Below are positions 27,382-36,251 of a stretch of DNA of 64,000 bases, in pieces; position 1 is the stretch's first letter; each line of letters opens with the position of its first letter. This stretch comes from Brevundimonas poindexterae. GTDB taxonomy: Bacteria; Pseudomonadota; Alphaproteobacteria; Caulobacterales; Caulobacteraceae. Under the pieces are notes generated by a model. That model was not told where the DNA came from. It did no database searches and was given only the letters and a program-made list of their open reading frames with translations. The DNA is taken from contig NZ_JAIVLL010000001.1 in NCBI RefSeq assembly GCF_020524625.1, positions 1,116,001 to 1,180,000 of the forward strand, written 5' to 3'. The position numbers and the translations under genes are program-made.

Positions 27382-28226
27382 GCCAGACACCTCCCTCTTC
27401 CCGTCCGCCCTATGCCGGCCCGTGGGGGTCGCTGCCCGAGCGACCCGCCGGGCGTGCGGAGACGCGCCCGACGCCTGCGCCCGAGGACAAGGGCCAGGGC
27501 GTGGTGTGGGGACTTCTGTCGACCCTGCTGCTGGGCGGATTCATCTGGTACCTGAGCCAGAGCTGGGTGATCGCGGTCGCCGCGATCGTCGGCCTGTTCG
27601 TGCACGAATACGGCCATGTGCTGGCCATGAACCGGCTGGGCATGGGCCCGGCGAAGATCTTCATCATCCCCTTCCTGGGCGGGCTGGCACGCGGCCAGCG
27701 CATGCCGAAGAGCGAGTGGGACGGAGTGCTGGTCTCGCTGGCCGGTCCGGCCTTTGGCCTGCTGGCGGCCATCCCGTTCCTCGCCCTCTATTTCTGGACG
27801 GGACAGGGGATGTGGCTGAACGGCGTGTTCGCCATTGGCCTGATCAATCTGGTCAATCTGGCCCCGGCGCCGCCGCTGGACGGCTCCAAGGCGCTGGGCC
27901 CGGTGCTGGCCCGCATCCACCCGATGGTCGAATATGGCGCGATGATCGCCGTCGGGGCGCTGGTGGTCTGGTGGGGCATCTCGAACGGCAGCTTCATCTT
28001 TGCAGCCTTCCTCGCCATTGCCCTGATCGGCCATCTGAAGCGCGGCCAGTGGCGGCCCGAGGGACGGCAGCTGAGCTGGCCCGAGGCGGCCATGAGTGTC
28101 GGCCTGTTTGCGGCCACCACGGTCGCCTGTGTGGCGGTCACGACCTCGGCCTTCCTGATCCCGACGGGTGGCGACATTCAGGGTGCCTTTGACATGATCT
28201 CGCGCTTTGCGGGCTTCGGTCGATGA
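27378..28226 (+). CDS. site-2 protease family membrane metalloprotease (M50)
   Basis: The protein has 282 residues. The zinc motif HEYGH lies in a membrane helix near 75-79, and the third ligand motif appears as NLAPAPPLDGSKAL near 165-178. Five to six membrane segments follow a Pro-rich N-terminus. Site-2 proteases cleave membrane-bound regulators or small membrane proteins; the substrate is unknown. It is embedded in the nad operon and overlaps nadB by four bases. The start at 27378 excludes an upstream in-frame GTG-type start. Confidence 0.9.
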   Translation: MSQTPPSSRPPYAGPWGSLPERPAGRAETRPTPAPEDKGQGVVWGLLSTLLLGGFIWYLSQSWVIAVAAIVGLFVHEYGHVLAMNRLGMGPAKIFIIPFLGGLARGQRMPKSEWDGVLVSLAGPAFGLLAAIPFLALYFWTGQGMWLNGVFAIGLINLVNLAPAPPLDGSKALGPVLARIHPMVEYGAMIAVGALVVWWGISNGSFIFAAFLAIALIGHLKRGQWRPEGRQLSWPEAAMSVGLFAATTVACVAVTTSAFLIPTGGDIQGAFDMISRFAGFGR

Positions 28227-29767
28227 AGACCCTGCGTCATGACGGGCCACTGATCATCGGCGGCGGACTGGCGGGTCTGTCGGCAGCGCTGGAGGCGGCG
28301 CCGGCCAGGGTGATCGTGGCCACGCCCGCGCCCCTGCTGGAAGCCTGCGCCTCGGCCTGGGCCCAGGGCGGAATGGCGGCGGCCCTGGCGGCGGACGACA
28401 GCGCCGACCTGCACGCCGACGACACGGTGGAGGCGGGCGCCGGGCTGGTGGAGGCCGGGCGCGCACGGGCCCTGACCGAAGACGCCCGGGCGACGATCCA
28501 GTGGCTGGACCAGCTGGGCGCGCCCTTCGACCGGAGCACGGACGGCACCTATCATCTCAGCCGCGAGGCCGCGCACTCTCGCGCCCGGGTGGCCCGGGTG
28601 GGGGGCGACGGCGCCGGCCGGGCGATCCTGTCGGCGCTGGTGACGGCGGTGCGCGCCAGCGCTCACGTCACCGTCTGGGACGATGCCCGGCTGACCGGTC
28701 TGGTGCAGGACGAGACCGGGCGAATCCGGGGCGCCATCCTGCAGCGCGGTAGTCGCAAGGTGCGGGTTCTGGCCCCGGCCGTGATCCTGGCGACGGGCGG
28801 GATCGGTGGACTTTATGCCCGCACCACCACCCCCGGTGCGCTCCAGGGCGAAGGCATGGCGCTGGCCTGGATGGCCGGGGCTGAAATCCTTGATCCCGAA
28901 TTCGTGCAGTTCCACCCCACGGCCATCCGCCTGACGGTGGCCGGGCCGGACAGCCCGCTGATCTCCCCCCTGCCGCTGGCAACCGAAGCGCTGAGAGGGG
29001 AAGGCGCGCGCCTGGTCGACCGGACGGGGGCCTATCTGCTGGGCGATGACGACAGCGCCGACCTCGCCCCCCGGGACCAGGTGGCGCGCGCCGTGTTTGC
29101 CGCCGAGATGGACGGCCGGGGTGCCTTCCTCGACGCCACCCGGGCCATCGGCGAGGCCTTTCCGACGGACTTCCCGGCCGTCTTTGCCGCCTGCATGCGT
29201 ATGGGGCTGGACCCGCGACAGGCGCCCATCCCCGTAGTGGCGGCGGCCCACTATCACATGGGGGGCATTGCCGCCGATGCCGACGGACGGACCACGCTGG
29301 CCGGCCTGTATGCCGTGGGTGAGTGCGCGGCGACCGGGGTGCACGGGGCGAACCGGCTGGCCTCCAACTCCCTGCTCGAGGCGGCGGCGTTCGGACGGCG
29401 CGCCGGACGGGCAGCCCGACGGGAAGCGGCCGGTGACAGCCGCGCCCTGACGACCCTCGCGGGTGAGCCGCTGCCGGAGACGGCACTGGACACCTTGCGT
29501 GCCCTGATGGACCGGCACGTCGGCGTGGTCCGTGACCGGGACGGCTTGCAGGCCGCGCAGGTCGCGCTGGACGATCTGGCCGCGCGCTATCCGGACGCCC
29601 TGCCCCTGATCGCCGCGCGGCGGGTCGTGGACGCGGCTCTGGCGCGCGAGGAGAGCCGTGGCGGCCATTATCGCAGCGACCACCCCGGGACCTTCGCCGA
29701 AGCGCACCACACCCGGATGGTCCGGGACATCGCCCGCCCGGTCCTGCCCGTGCTCGCCGCTGAATAG
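28223..29767 (+). CDS. nadB: L-aspartate oxidase
   Basis: The protein has 514 residues. An N-terminal FAD motif GGGLAGLSAAL lies near 13-23, then the substrate region QFHPTAIRL, the active-site EALRGEGARLVDR, and the C-terminal FAD contact LYAVGECAATGVHGANRLAS. It oxidises aspartate to iminoaspartate, the substrate of NadA. Its start overlaps the site-2 protease stop (ATGA). Confidence 0.96.
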   Translation: MKTLRHDGPLIIGGGLAGLSAALEAAPARVIVATPAPLLEACASAWAQGGMAAALAADDSADLHADDTVEAGAGLVEAGRARALTEDARATIQWLDQLGAPFDRSTDGTYHLSREAAHSRARVARVGGDGAGRAILSALVTAVRASAHVTVWDDARLTGLVQDETGRIRGAILQRGSRKVRVLAPAVILATGGIGGLYARTTTPGALQGEGMALAWMAGAEILDPEFVQFHPTAIRLTVAGPDSPLISPLPLATEALRGEGARLVDRTGAYLLGDDDSADLAPRDQVARAVFAAEMDGRGAFLDATRAIGEAFPTDFPAVFAACMRMGLDPRQAPIPVVAAAHYHMGGIAADADGRTTLAGLYAVGECAATGVHGANRLASNSLLEAAAFGRRAGRAARREAAGDSRALTTLAGEPLPETALDTLRALMDRHVGVVRDRDGLQAAQVALDDLAARYPDALPLIAARRVVDAALAREESRGGHYRSDHPGTFAEAHHTRMVRDIARPVLPVLAAE

Positions 29768-29781
29768 AGGACAAACCCGGA

Positions 29782-30627
29782 ATGCGCCCTGCCTTGCCCG
29801 ACATCCTGATCCAGCCGGTCGTGACCGCCGCCCTGGCCGAGGACCTTGGGCGTGCGGGAGACGTCACGGCCGCCGCCTGCATCCCCGAGGATGCGCGGCT
29901 GAAGGCGGCTTTCGCGGCGCGCGCGGACGGCGTCATGGCTGGCGGTGCCTGTGTGCGGCTCGCTATCGCCGCGCTGGATCCGGAGGCAGAGATTTCGGTC
30001 CGGGTTCCGGAGGGTGAGGCCTTCTCGGCCGGCGAAACCCTGATTTCAGTCGAAGGACAGGCCCGGGCGGTGCTGGCCGCCGAGCGCACGGCGCTGAACC
30101 TGCTGGGGCGGCTGTGCGGGATCGCCAGCCAGACCCGGGCCTTTGTGCAGGCCGTCGAGGGGACCGGCGCCCGGATCGCGGACACCCGCAAGACCACGCC
30201 CGGCCTGCGCGCCCTGGAAAAGCATGCGGTGGCCTGTGGCGGCGGATTGAACCACCGCTTCGGTCTGGATGACGCCATCCTGATCAAGGACAACCATGTG
30301 GCGGTGTGCGGCGGGGTGGGAGAGGCCGTGCGCCGGGCCCGGGCCCATGCCGGACACCTGATGAAGGTCGAGGTCGAGGTCGACGGTCTGGATCAGCTGG
30401 ACGCGGCCCTGGCCGAAGGGCCGGACGTGATCATGCTGGACAACTTCAGCCTGACCGACCTGAGCGAGGCGGTGGCCCGCGCCGGGCAGCGGGTGACTCT
30501 GGAGGCCTCGGGCGGGGTGACGCTCGAGACCGTCCGCTCGATCGCGGAGACCGGGGTCAACGTCATCTCGGTCGGGGCGCTGACGCACTCCGTGCCCAAT
30601 CTGGACATCGGACTGGACGCCGTCTGA
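29782..30627 (+). CDS. nadC: nicotinate-nucleotide pyrophosphorylase (carboxylating)
   Basis: The protein has 281 residues. Motifs TRKTTPGLRALEKHAV near 135-150, GGGLNHRFGLDDAILIKDNH near 153-172 and the C-terminal EASGGVTLETV are the QPRTase hallmarks. It converts quinolinate and PRPP to nicotinate mononucleotide. It ends the nadA-sORF-protease-nadB-nadC run and is 14 bases after nadB. Confidence 0.96.
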   Translation: MRPALPDILIQPVVTAALAEDLGRAGDVTAAACIPEDARLKAAFAARADGVMAGGACVRLAIAALDPEAEISVRVPEGEAFSAGETLISVEGQARAVLAAERTALNLLGRLCGIASQTRAFVQAVEGTGARIADTRKTTPGLRALEKHAVACGGGLNHRFGLDDAILIKDNHVAVCGGVGEAVRRARAHAGHLMKVEVEVDGLDQLDAALAEGPDVIMLDNFSLTDLSEAVARAGQRVTLEASGGVTLETVRSIAETGVNVISVGALTHSVPNLDIGLDAV

Positions 30628-30634
30628 GGCCCGA

Positions 30635-31972
30635 TCAGCTCTCGGTCGACACCGCAGTTGCAGCGGCCGGGACACTGTCACGGGGCGCCGGCGCCGCCGG
30701 GCGACGCGCAGGCGTCTCGGCCGAAACCGGCGTGGTGCCGGCCGGAGCGGCCGGACGGATCGCCGCCTGCCCTTGCGGACGGGGGGCCGTCTGGGCCGGA
30801 GCCGCCGTCGCCGGAGCCGCCTGGGCGCGGACGTCATCCTCGGTGCGACCTTCCTGAGCCAGCAGCAGGCTGTAGGCCACAGCCTGACCGACCTGACGGA
30901 CGGGTTCGCTCGGGTCCATGCCCGCCTGGATCAGGCGCGGCTCGTCCGAGCCGGTGGACGGCGCGGGATCATAGGCGAAGGCGCGGCTGGAGCCGCTGCG
31001 GCCGCCGAAACGGTAGAAGACGTGGTCCCCGACCTGGCTGACGCGGATCAGCGAGGACCGCCAGCGCGGGCTGACGCCCGTGGTGTGGAAGTGGGTGGCA
31101 TTGCCGACCGGCGCATAGACCGAGCCCGACAGGGCCTCGGTCGCGACCTGGCGGGCGCGGTTCCAGGCACCCCGGTTCACGCCCCGGCGCATGGAGCCGT
31201 CGCAGGTGAAGCTGAACTGGCAGCCGGTGCGGCGACCGGCGCCCTGGAAGACGACGGCGCAGATGGTCTTGGGGAAGGCCGGGTGACGGGCGCGGTTGAT
31301 GACGACCTGGGCGACCGCCTTCATGCCGTCACGACCTTCGCCGCGGGCTTCGTAATAGACCGCCTGGGTCAGGCATTCGAGATCGCGGCTGGCGTCCAGC
31401 GCATTGCCGAGGCGGAAGGGCGAGGCCGCCGGATGGGCCGGGCCGGTCGAGGCGAGGCGCAGACCGGGCATACCCGCGGGCGCGGCCGGGCGCAGCTGTT
31501 CCAGACGGGCGGTCAGCAGTTCAGCCTGACGGTCGCGACGGCTGGGACCGGCAACAGTATAGGGATCGTGGCGACGGGCGATGGCGAGCGCGCTGGCGTC
31601 CAGACCACCGGCCGCGGCCACCATGGCCTCTTCCGTGAAGCCGGCCGACGCGGCGCCGTCCAGACGCACGGCCTGGGCACGCAGGGTCGTGGCCTTGGCC
31701 ATTGTACCCCCGAGATAGGCAACACCGATCGTGAGACCGAACAGGCCTCCAACCAGGGCCGCCGCGACACCGGGCGTCACGCGTGAGCGCGCAGAATTGG
31801 TGTCGGCAGTCCGGGGCGACAGGGGCGATGACAAAGGCTCAATCCAGGTCCGCAGGGCGCGATGCCGCCCCTTAGGTAGTCTGTCAGTCTGCGGGGATTC
31901 AGGCGAAACCGCGCACACGACGAGGCCGACGCACCGGCAGTCCGCCGATCGTCGGGGACGCGCCTTTAACAT
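30635..31972 (-). CDS. SleB-type cell wall hydrolase, membrane-anchored
   Basis: The protein has about 445 residues. A positively charged N-terminus precedes a membrane helix (VAAALVGGLFGLTIGVAYLG). The Hydrolase_2 (SleB/CwlJ) domain has ECLTQAVYYEARGEGRDGMK with the catalytic Glu, AVAQVVINRARHPAFP and GCQFSFTCDGSM. The C-terminus is an Ala/Pro-rich tail. It should cut peptidoglycan glycan strands. The start codon is uncertain: 31972 is the first convincing ATG after the upstream gap, but the stretch before the helix is basic and Pro/Ser-rich and a GTG/TTG start nearer the helix is possible. Confidence 0.82.
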   Translation of the reverse strand: MLKARPRRSADCRCVGLVVCAVSPESPQTDRLPKGRHRALRTWIEPLSSPLSPRTADTNSARSRVTPGVAAALVGGLFGLTIGVAYLGGTMAKATTLRAQAVRLDGAASAGFTEEAMVAAAGGLDASALAIARRHDPYTVAGPSRRDRQAELLTARLEQLRPAAPAGMPGLRLASTGPAHPAASPFRLGNALDASRDLECLTQAVYYEARGEGRDGMKAVAQVVINRARHPAFPKTICAVVFQGAGRRTGCQFSFTCDGSMRRGVNRGAWNRARQVATEALSGSVYAPVGNATHFHTTGVSPRWRSSLIRVSQVGDHVFYRFGGRSGSSRAFAYDPAPSTGSDEPRLIQAGMDPSEPVRQVGQAVAYSLLLAQEGRTEDDVRAQAAPATAAPAQTAPRPQGQAAIRPAAPAGTTPVSAETPARRPAAPAPRDSVPAAATAVSTES

Positions 31973-32312
31973 AGGCACTGTGGCGCAAATAGGGTTGATT
32001 CGCAAGAATCGGGGATGGTGCAGCAATTTTGCCCCACTCCCTGCCATGCCAGTAGATGATCTGTGCTGTCCCTGAGTTATTCTTGACAGATCAGGCCGCG
32101 ACAACTGGACGAGGTGACATAAACTGAGTTCAGAGGCGCCCCCGGCGCACACAGTGTGTGCACGGAACCATGTTCACAGTATTCCAGCCGACCTGAACCT
32201 CCGGAAACACTTCTCGGGGCGCGCGGAGCGGAACCGCGAGGCTTACAGCCACGTTTTCCGGTCGATGATTCCTCCCCGGACGGGTGCCCGTCCCCCAAGA
32301 AAGGTTTGACCC
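31973..32312. other. 340-base intergenic region
   Basis: This gap separates the divergent cell-wall hydrolase and glycine-zipper lipoprotein genes. It holds the EcfG-type promoter at 32230-32255 and a TTGACA hexamer (32083-32088) that lacks a good -10 partner. I see no ORF with protein-like features, no tRNA and no repeats. The base composition near 31980-32090 is AT-richer than the surroundings. Confidence 0.6.
32230..32255 (+). promoter_or_regulatory. EcfG/SigT-type promoter
   Basis: GGAAC (32230-32234), a 17-base spacer and CGTT (32252-32255) match the consensus of alphaproteobacterial general-stress sigma factors exactly. The site is 58 bases upstream of the glycine-zipper lipoprotein gene, giving a leader of about 50 bases. 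Confidence 0.65.
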
Positions 32313-32504
32313 ATGACCCGCAAGACCCTGATGGCCGCCGCCCTGATCACCACCTTTGGCCTCGTCGTGACCGCCTGCGGCAGCACGATCGAACAGAAGG
32401 CCGCCACCGGCGCCGTGGCGGGCGCCGTTGTCGCCGGCCCGGTGGGTGCGGCCGTCGGCGGTGCCGCCGGCACGGCCATGGGCCAGGCCGCCAAGGACGA
32501 CTGA
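32313..32504 (+). CDS. small glycine-zipper lipoprotein
   Basis: The protein has 63 residues. A signal peptide with lipobox VVTAC (Cys near 22) is followed by a glycine-zipper helix (GAVAGAVVAGPVGAAVGGAA) that is expected to insert into or pack on a membrane. A ribosome-binding AAGAAAGG precedes the start. The EcfG-type promoter upstream suggests induction under general stress. Similar small proteins are widespread in Caulobacterales. Confidence 0.75.
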   Translation: MTRKTLMAAALITTFGLVVTACGSTIEQKAATGAVAGAVVAGPVGAAVGGAAGTAMGQAAKDD

Positions 32505-32573
32505 TACCGCCCGGGCAATGAAGACACAGCCCGGCAATACAGCGTCGCCGTATGCCCCGGTGACTTGATCCCC

Positions 32574-32645
32574 CGGCCTTCGGGCCGTAAAGCCCCCCGG
32601 TCAGCGCGCCTCAGCCGCTGACCGGGTCCGGCTGCAAGAGCCGGA
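32574..32645 (+). promoter_or_regulatory. three-hairpin leader upstream of the DUF6481 gene
   Basis: Three perfect hairpins follow one another. CGGCC-TTCG-GGCCG, with a UUCG tetraloop, lies at 32574-32587. An 11-bp stem with a 9-base loop lies at 32596-32626. TCCGGCT-GCAAG-AGCCGGA lies at 32627-32645. They are directly upstream of the DUF6481 start (32689) and downstream of the lipoprotein stop. None has a T-run, so this is more likely a structured 5' leader, or a Rho-independent element of unusual type, than a plain terminator. Confidence 0.6.
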
Positions 32646-32688
32646 TCGCCGCCCCCGCTGACCAACCCCTCCAGCTGACCGAGACTTG

Positions 32689-33069
32689 ATGAGAGATCTG
32701 AAGCAGACCGGCTTTGCCGATCGCCTGGCCACACAGGCCGAAGCCAAAAAAGCCCTTCTGGCCCGGTTCAAGCCCAAGCCGTCGATTCCCGATCCCGACT
32801 TCGACAAGCGCGCGGAACGTGCTGCTGCGGAGAAGGAAGCAGCACGGCTGGAGAAGCTGCGCCTGAAAGAAGAGAAGGACGCCGAGAAGCGCGCCGCCCA
32901 GGAAGCCGCTCGCCGCGAGGCCGAAGCCAAGAAGGCCGCCGCCGAACAGGCCAAGTTCCAGACCGCCGAGCAGATCGCGGAAGAGCGCCGCAACGAGCGC
33001 CGCGAACGCAAGGCCGCGATCAAGGCCGAGCAACGCGCCCGTCGCGCCGAAAAGAAGATGCGCCGCTGA
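32689..33069 (+). CDS. DUF6481 charged helical protein
   Basis: The protein has 126 residues and is almost entirely charged and helical, with long runs of Lys/Arg/Glu/Ala such as EEKDAEKRAAQEAARREAEA. It is likely a long coiled coil or RNA-binding helix. The beginning MRDLKQTGFADRL and middle KPSIPDPDF match the DUF6481 family, common in alphaproteobacteria and of unknown role. ATG 32689 is preferred over TTG three bases earlier. The upstream leader is strongly folded. Confidence 0.8.
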   Translation: MRDLKQTGFADRLATQAEAKKALLARFKPKPSIPDPDFDKRAERAAAEKEAARLEKLRLKEEKDAEKRAAQEAARREAEAKKAAAEQAKFQTAEQIAEERRNERRERKAAIKAEQRARRAEKKMRR

Positions 33070-33083
33070 TCGTCTGACCGCGG

Positions 33084-35489
33084 TCAGACCTTGAGCACCG
33101 CCTTCAGGGCATCGGCGGCAAACGGCTTGCGGATCAGCGCCCAGGGCGCGTCGCGCAGGGCCTCGTCGACATCGTCGCCCGCATAGCCCGTGGCCAGTAC
33201 GATCCGCATCTCGGGATAGAGGTCCGCCGCCCGTTGCGCGAGATCCAGTCCGGACATGCCGCCCGGCATGACGATGTCGGTCAGCAGCAGGTCAAACGTG
33301 CCGGTCCTGAGCCGCTTGAGGGCTGAAGCGCCGTCGGCGGCCGTGGTGACCTTGAGGCCGAGCGTCTCGAGGATCGCCACCGCAATGGCCTGAACCTCGG
33401 GATCATCCTCGACCAGCAGGACCGAGCGCCGCTCGACCGGGTCTTCGGCCCCTGTCGCGGCAGCCACCGGCTGGCTGGTTTCGTCGGCCGTGGCGACCGG
33501 CAGATACATGTCCATCCGGGTTCCGGTGCCGTCCGCCGACGTGACGTGGATGGCGCCCCCGCTCTGCTTCAGGAAGCCATAGACCTGGGACAGACCGAGG
33601 CCGGTGCCCTTGCCGACGGCCTTGGTGGTGTAGAAGGGCTCAAAGATCCGGTCGCGCAGATCGTCGGGAATGCCGGGGCCGTCGTCCACCACGCTGATGC
33701 GCACATAGTCGCCGGGCTCCAGATCCGCGACATCGCCGGCCCGCACCTTCATCTGGCGGGTCTCGACCTCGACCTTGCCCGTGCCGCCCACCGCGTCGCG
33801 CGCATTGACCAGCAGGTTCAGCAGGGCGGCCTCGAACTGGGCGGTGTCGACCCGGATGCGGGCGCCGCCGCGGCGGAGTTTCGAGCTGTAGGTCATGCCC
33901 CCGCCCAGCGCCCCGCGGATCAGGGGTTCGCCCTCGCGGATCAGGGCGTTCACATCGACGGTTTCCGGCCGGAGCGCCTGACGCCGCGAGAAGGCCAGAA
34001 GCTGGTGCGTCAGCCGCTCGCCGCGCCGGGCCGCGCTGAGGGCCGCCTCGGTCAGCTTCAGGCGCCGGGCCTCGTCCACCTTGTTGTTCAGCAGCATGTC
34101 GAGGCCGCCGATGACGACCGTCAGCAGGTTGTTGAAGTCATGGGCCACGCCCCCGGTCAGCCGTCCGACCGCCTCCATCCGCTGGGCATGCATGAGGTCG
34201 GCCTCGGCCTGGGCCTTGTCCATCAGGGCCTTGCCGACCCGCTCCTCGAGCAGCTCATTGATGCGCTTGAGGTCGACCTCGGCCTGTTTGGCGTCGGTGA
34301 CGTCAAAGGCCACCCCGACGAAGCCCTGGACCTTGGCCTGGGCGTCGAGGCGCGGCCGGGAGAAGGACCTGAGCCAGCGCCATTCTCCGTCCGCGCGGCG
34401 GTATCGCGCCTCCAGGCTGAAGGGTTGGCCGGTGGCCTCTCCGGCGATCGACTCGGCGACGACGCGGTCATGATCGTCCGGGTGAATGAAGGCACGCCAG
34501 TCGGTCTGCAGGGTGGTCGCATGATCCGCGCCCATGAACCGGCGATAGGCCTCGTTGACGAACTCGCGGGTGCGGTCGGCGGCCGTCACCCAGATCAGGA
34601 CGGGCGCGTCATTGGCCATGTCGCGGAAGCGCTCCTCGCTCTCGCGGAGCGCGCTTTCCACCTGCCGGACCTCGGACAGATCGATGTTGGCGCCGACCAT
34701 GCCGAGAAAGACGCCCCGGGCGTCGAACCGCGGACGGGCGTGGGTCTCGAGGATGCGCCACTCCCCGTCGGAACGCAGGTACCGGGCTTCTATCTGCAGG
34801 GGGGTGCGGGATTTCAGCGCCGCCAGGCTGGCGTTCCAGACCCGCTCGCGATCCTCGGGATGAATGGCGTCCAGCCAAGGCGTCGGATCCCCGAGGTCGG
34901 TCGGTCGATCGCCCCAGAAGCGGCGATACTCGGCATTCAGATAGACCCGTCCCTCGACGTCGGCGGTCCAGAGCATGACCGGGGCCACATCGGCGATGTC
35001 CCGGAAGCGCGCCTCATATTCGTCCACGCGAACCGCGGTTGCGCGCAGGTCCGCGACCGTCTCGTCCAGACGCCGCATGGCGCGTCTGAGGGCGGACGCG
35101 ACCCAGGTGACGAACAGGCCGACCAAGATGAAATTCGCGGTGGCCACACGGCCGAGGTTGCTGGAGATGCCGACTCCCGCCGTGTCGGGCCCGGCCACCC
35201 ACCAGCCCCCCAGCAGGCAGACCATCACCGCCACGCCGCCGGCAATCCGGCCGCCCGCCAGCGCAGCCAGCACCACCGCCGGCAACAGGATCATGAAGCC
35301 CGTGACGCCCTCGTAGAAGGTCGACAGGGCCAAGCGTACGGCGAGGCCCGCCGCGGCGGCCAGCAGGCCGATGACGATGGACTGGACGATGCCGGGCGGT
35401 GGCGTGCGGGCCAGACGGGCCAGCATGGCGTCGGCACTGAGGCGGGCGCGGCCGGGGTCGGTCGAGTCCTGGTCCCCGCTGCGATTCAT
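33084..35489 (-). CDS. hybrid PAS histidine kinase with receiver domain
   Basis: The protein has 801 residues. The N-terminal region (about 35-125) has three to four membrane helices of DUF4118/MASE type. Two PAS-PAC domains follow (about 160-280 and 290-410), then a HisKA domain with phospho-acceptor His in TGGVAHDFNNLL (about 450). The HATPase has NLLVNARDAV, DDGPGIP and GKGTGLGLSQV. A C-terminal receiver carries Asp in LLLTDIVMPGG. It is a membrane-associated hybrid kinase. The promoter region shared with dps has a perfect EcfG-type promoter pointing into this gene, so general stress control is likely. The signal is unknown. Confidence 0.93.
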   Translation of the reverse strand: MNRSGDQDSTDPGRARLSADAMLARLARTPPPGIVQSIVIGLLAAAAGLAVRLALSTFYEGVTGFMILLPAVVLAALAGGRIAGGVAVMVCLLGGWWVAGPDTAGVGISSNLGRVATANFILVGLFVTWVASALRRAMRRLDETVADLRATAVRVDEYEARFRDIADVAPVMLWTADVEGRVYLNAEYRRFWGDRPTDLGDPTPWLDAIHPEDRERVWNASLAALKSRTPLQIEARYLRSDGEWRILETHARPRFDARGVFLGMVGANIDLSEVRQVESALRESEERFRDMANDAPVLIWVTAADRTREFVNEAYRRFMGADHATTLQTDWRAFIHPDDHDRVVAESIAGEATGQPFSLEARYRRADGEWRWLRSFSRPRLDAQAKVQGFVGVAFDVTDAKQAEVDLKRINELLEERVGKALMDKAQAEADLMHAQRMEAVGRLTGGVAHDFNNLLTVVIGGLDMLLNNKVDEARRLKLTEAALSAARRGERLTHQLLAFSRRQALRPETVDVNALIREGEPLIRGALGGGMTYSSKLRRGGARIRVDTAQFEAALLNLLVNARDAVGGTGKVEVETRQMKVRAGDVADLEPGDYVRISVVDDGPGIPDDLRDRIFEPFYTTKAVGKGTGLGLSQVYGFLKQSGGAIHVTSADGTGTRMDMYLPVATADETSQPVAAATGAEDPVERRSVLLVEDDPEVQAIAVAILETLGLKVTTAADGASALKRLRTGTFDLLLTDIVMPGGMSGLDLAQRAADLYPEMRIVLATGYAGDDVDEALRDAPWALIRKPFAADALKAVLKV

Positions 35490-35532
35490 GCGTCTGGCCC
35501 CCGCCGCATCACCCGAATTTCACTGAGGTTTG

Positions 35533-35557
35533 AACGCAAGCGTGGCTGTCGCGTTCC
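35533..35557 (-). promoter_or_regulatory. EcfG/SigT-type promoter for the hybrid kinase
   Basis: Read on the minus strand, GGAAC (35557-35553), a 16-base spacer and CGTT (35536-35533) match the general-stress consensus exactly, about 44 bases before the kinase start. Confidence 0.7.
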
Positions 35558-35660
35558 GGAGCGCACAGGGCGGACCGCGAGCGACTGTGGATGGTTGTTC
35601 CATGCCGTGTCCGTGCCCATCTGCAATCCCTGATCCGCATCCGCAACCCGAGGAGTTGTC

Positions 35661-36143
35661 ATGACCACCGCGACCATCCAGACCGGCCTGAAGAAGGCGG
35701 ACCGCAGCCAGGTGTCCGAAGCCCTGACCAAGGTGCTGGCCGACAGCTTCGCTGTCTATCTGAAAACCCACGGCTATCACTGGAATGTGCGGGGCCCGGA
35801 GTTTTTCACCCTGCACAACCTCCTGGAGCAACAGTACACGGAAATCTGGGGCGCGCTCGACGATATCGCCGAACGGATCCGCGCGCTCGGCATCCTGGCG
35901 CCGCAGGGCTATGCCACCTTCGGCAATCTAACGGCCATCAAGGACGGCGATCCCGAGCAGGAGGCCGAGGCCATGCTCAAGGAGCTGATGCGCGACCACG
36001 AGACGCTGATCGCGACGACGCGCGATACCCTGTCGTTGGCCGATGAGGCGGGTGACGAGGCGACGGCCGACCTGATGACCCAGCGTCTGGCGGCCCACGA
36101 GAAATTCGCCTGGATGCTGCGCTCTACCCTGGGCGGTCGCTGA
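35661..36143 (+). CDS. dps: Dps-family DNA-binding ferritin-like protein
   Basis: The protein has 160 residues. Ferroxidase residues appear in FAVYLKTHGYHWNVRG (His pair near 37-40) and in TEIWGALDDIAERIR (Asp and Glu near 62-68), in the typical Dps spacing. A DNA-binding basic tail is not obvious. It oxidises Fe(II) with peroxide and stores iron. It is divergent from the hybrid kinase, and its ribosome-binding site is GAGGAG. Confidence 0.93.
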   Translation: MTTATIQTGLKKADRSQVSEALTKVLADSFAVYLKTHGYHWNVRGPEFFTLHNLLEQQYTEIWGALDDIAERIRALGILAPQGYATFGNLTAIKDGDPEQEAEAMLKELMRDHETLIATTRDTLSLADEAGDEATADLMTQRLAAHEKFAWMLRSTLGGR

Positions 36144-36251
36144 CCCGGTCGGAGGCAGGCGGTCGCCGGACCGCCTGCCCGCGCCTGAAAAAGGCCCGAC
36201 TGGCGGGATATCGTCGTGCTTCAGAGCGATGAAAGTCCCATATTCCCTGTG

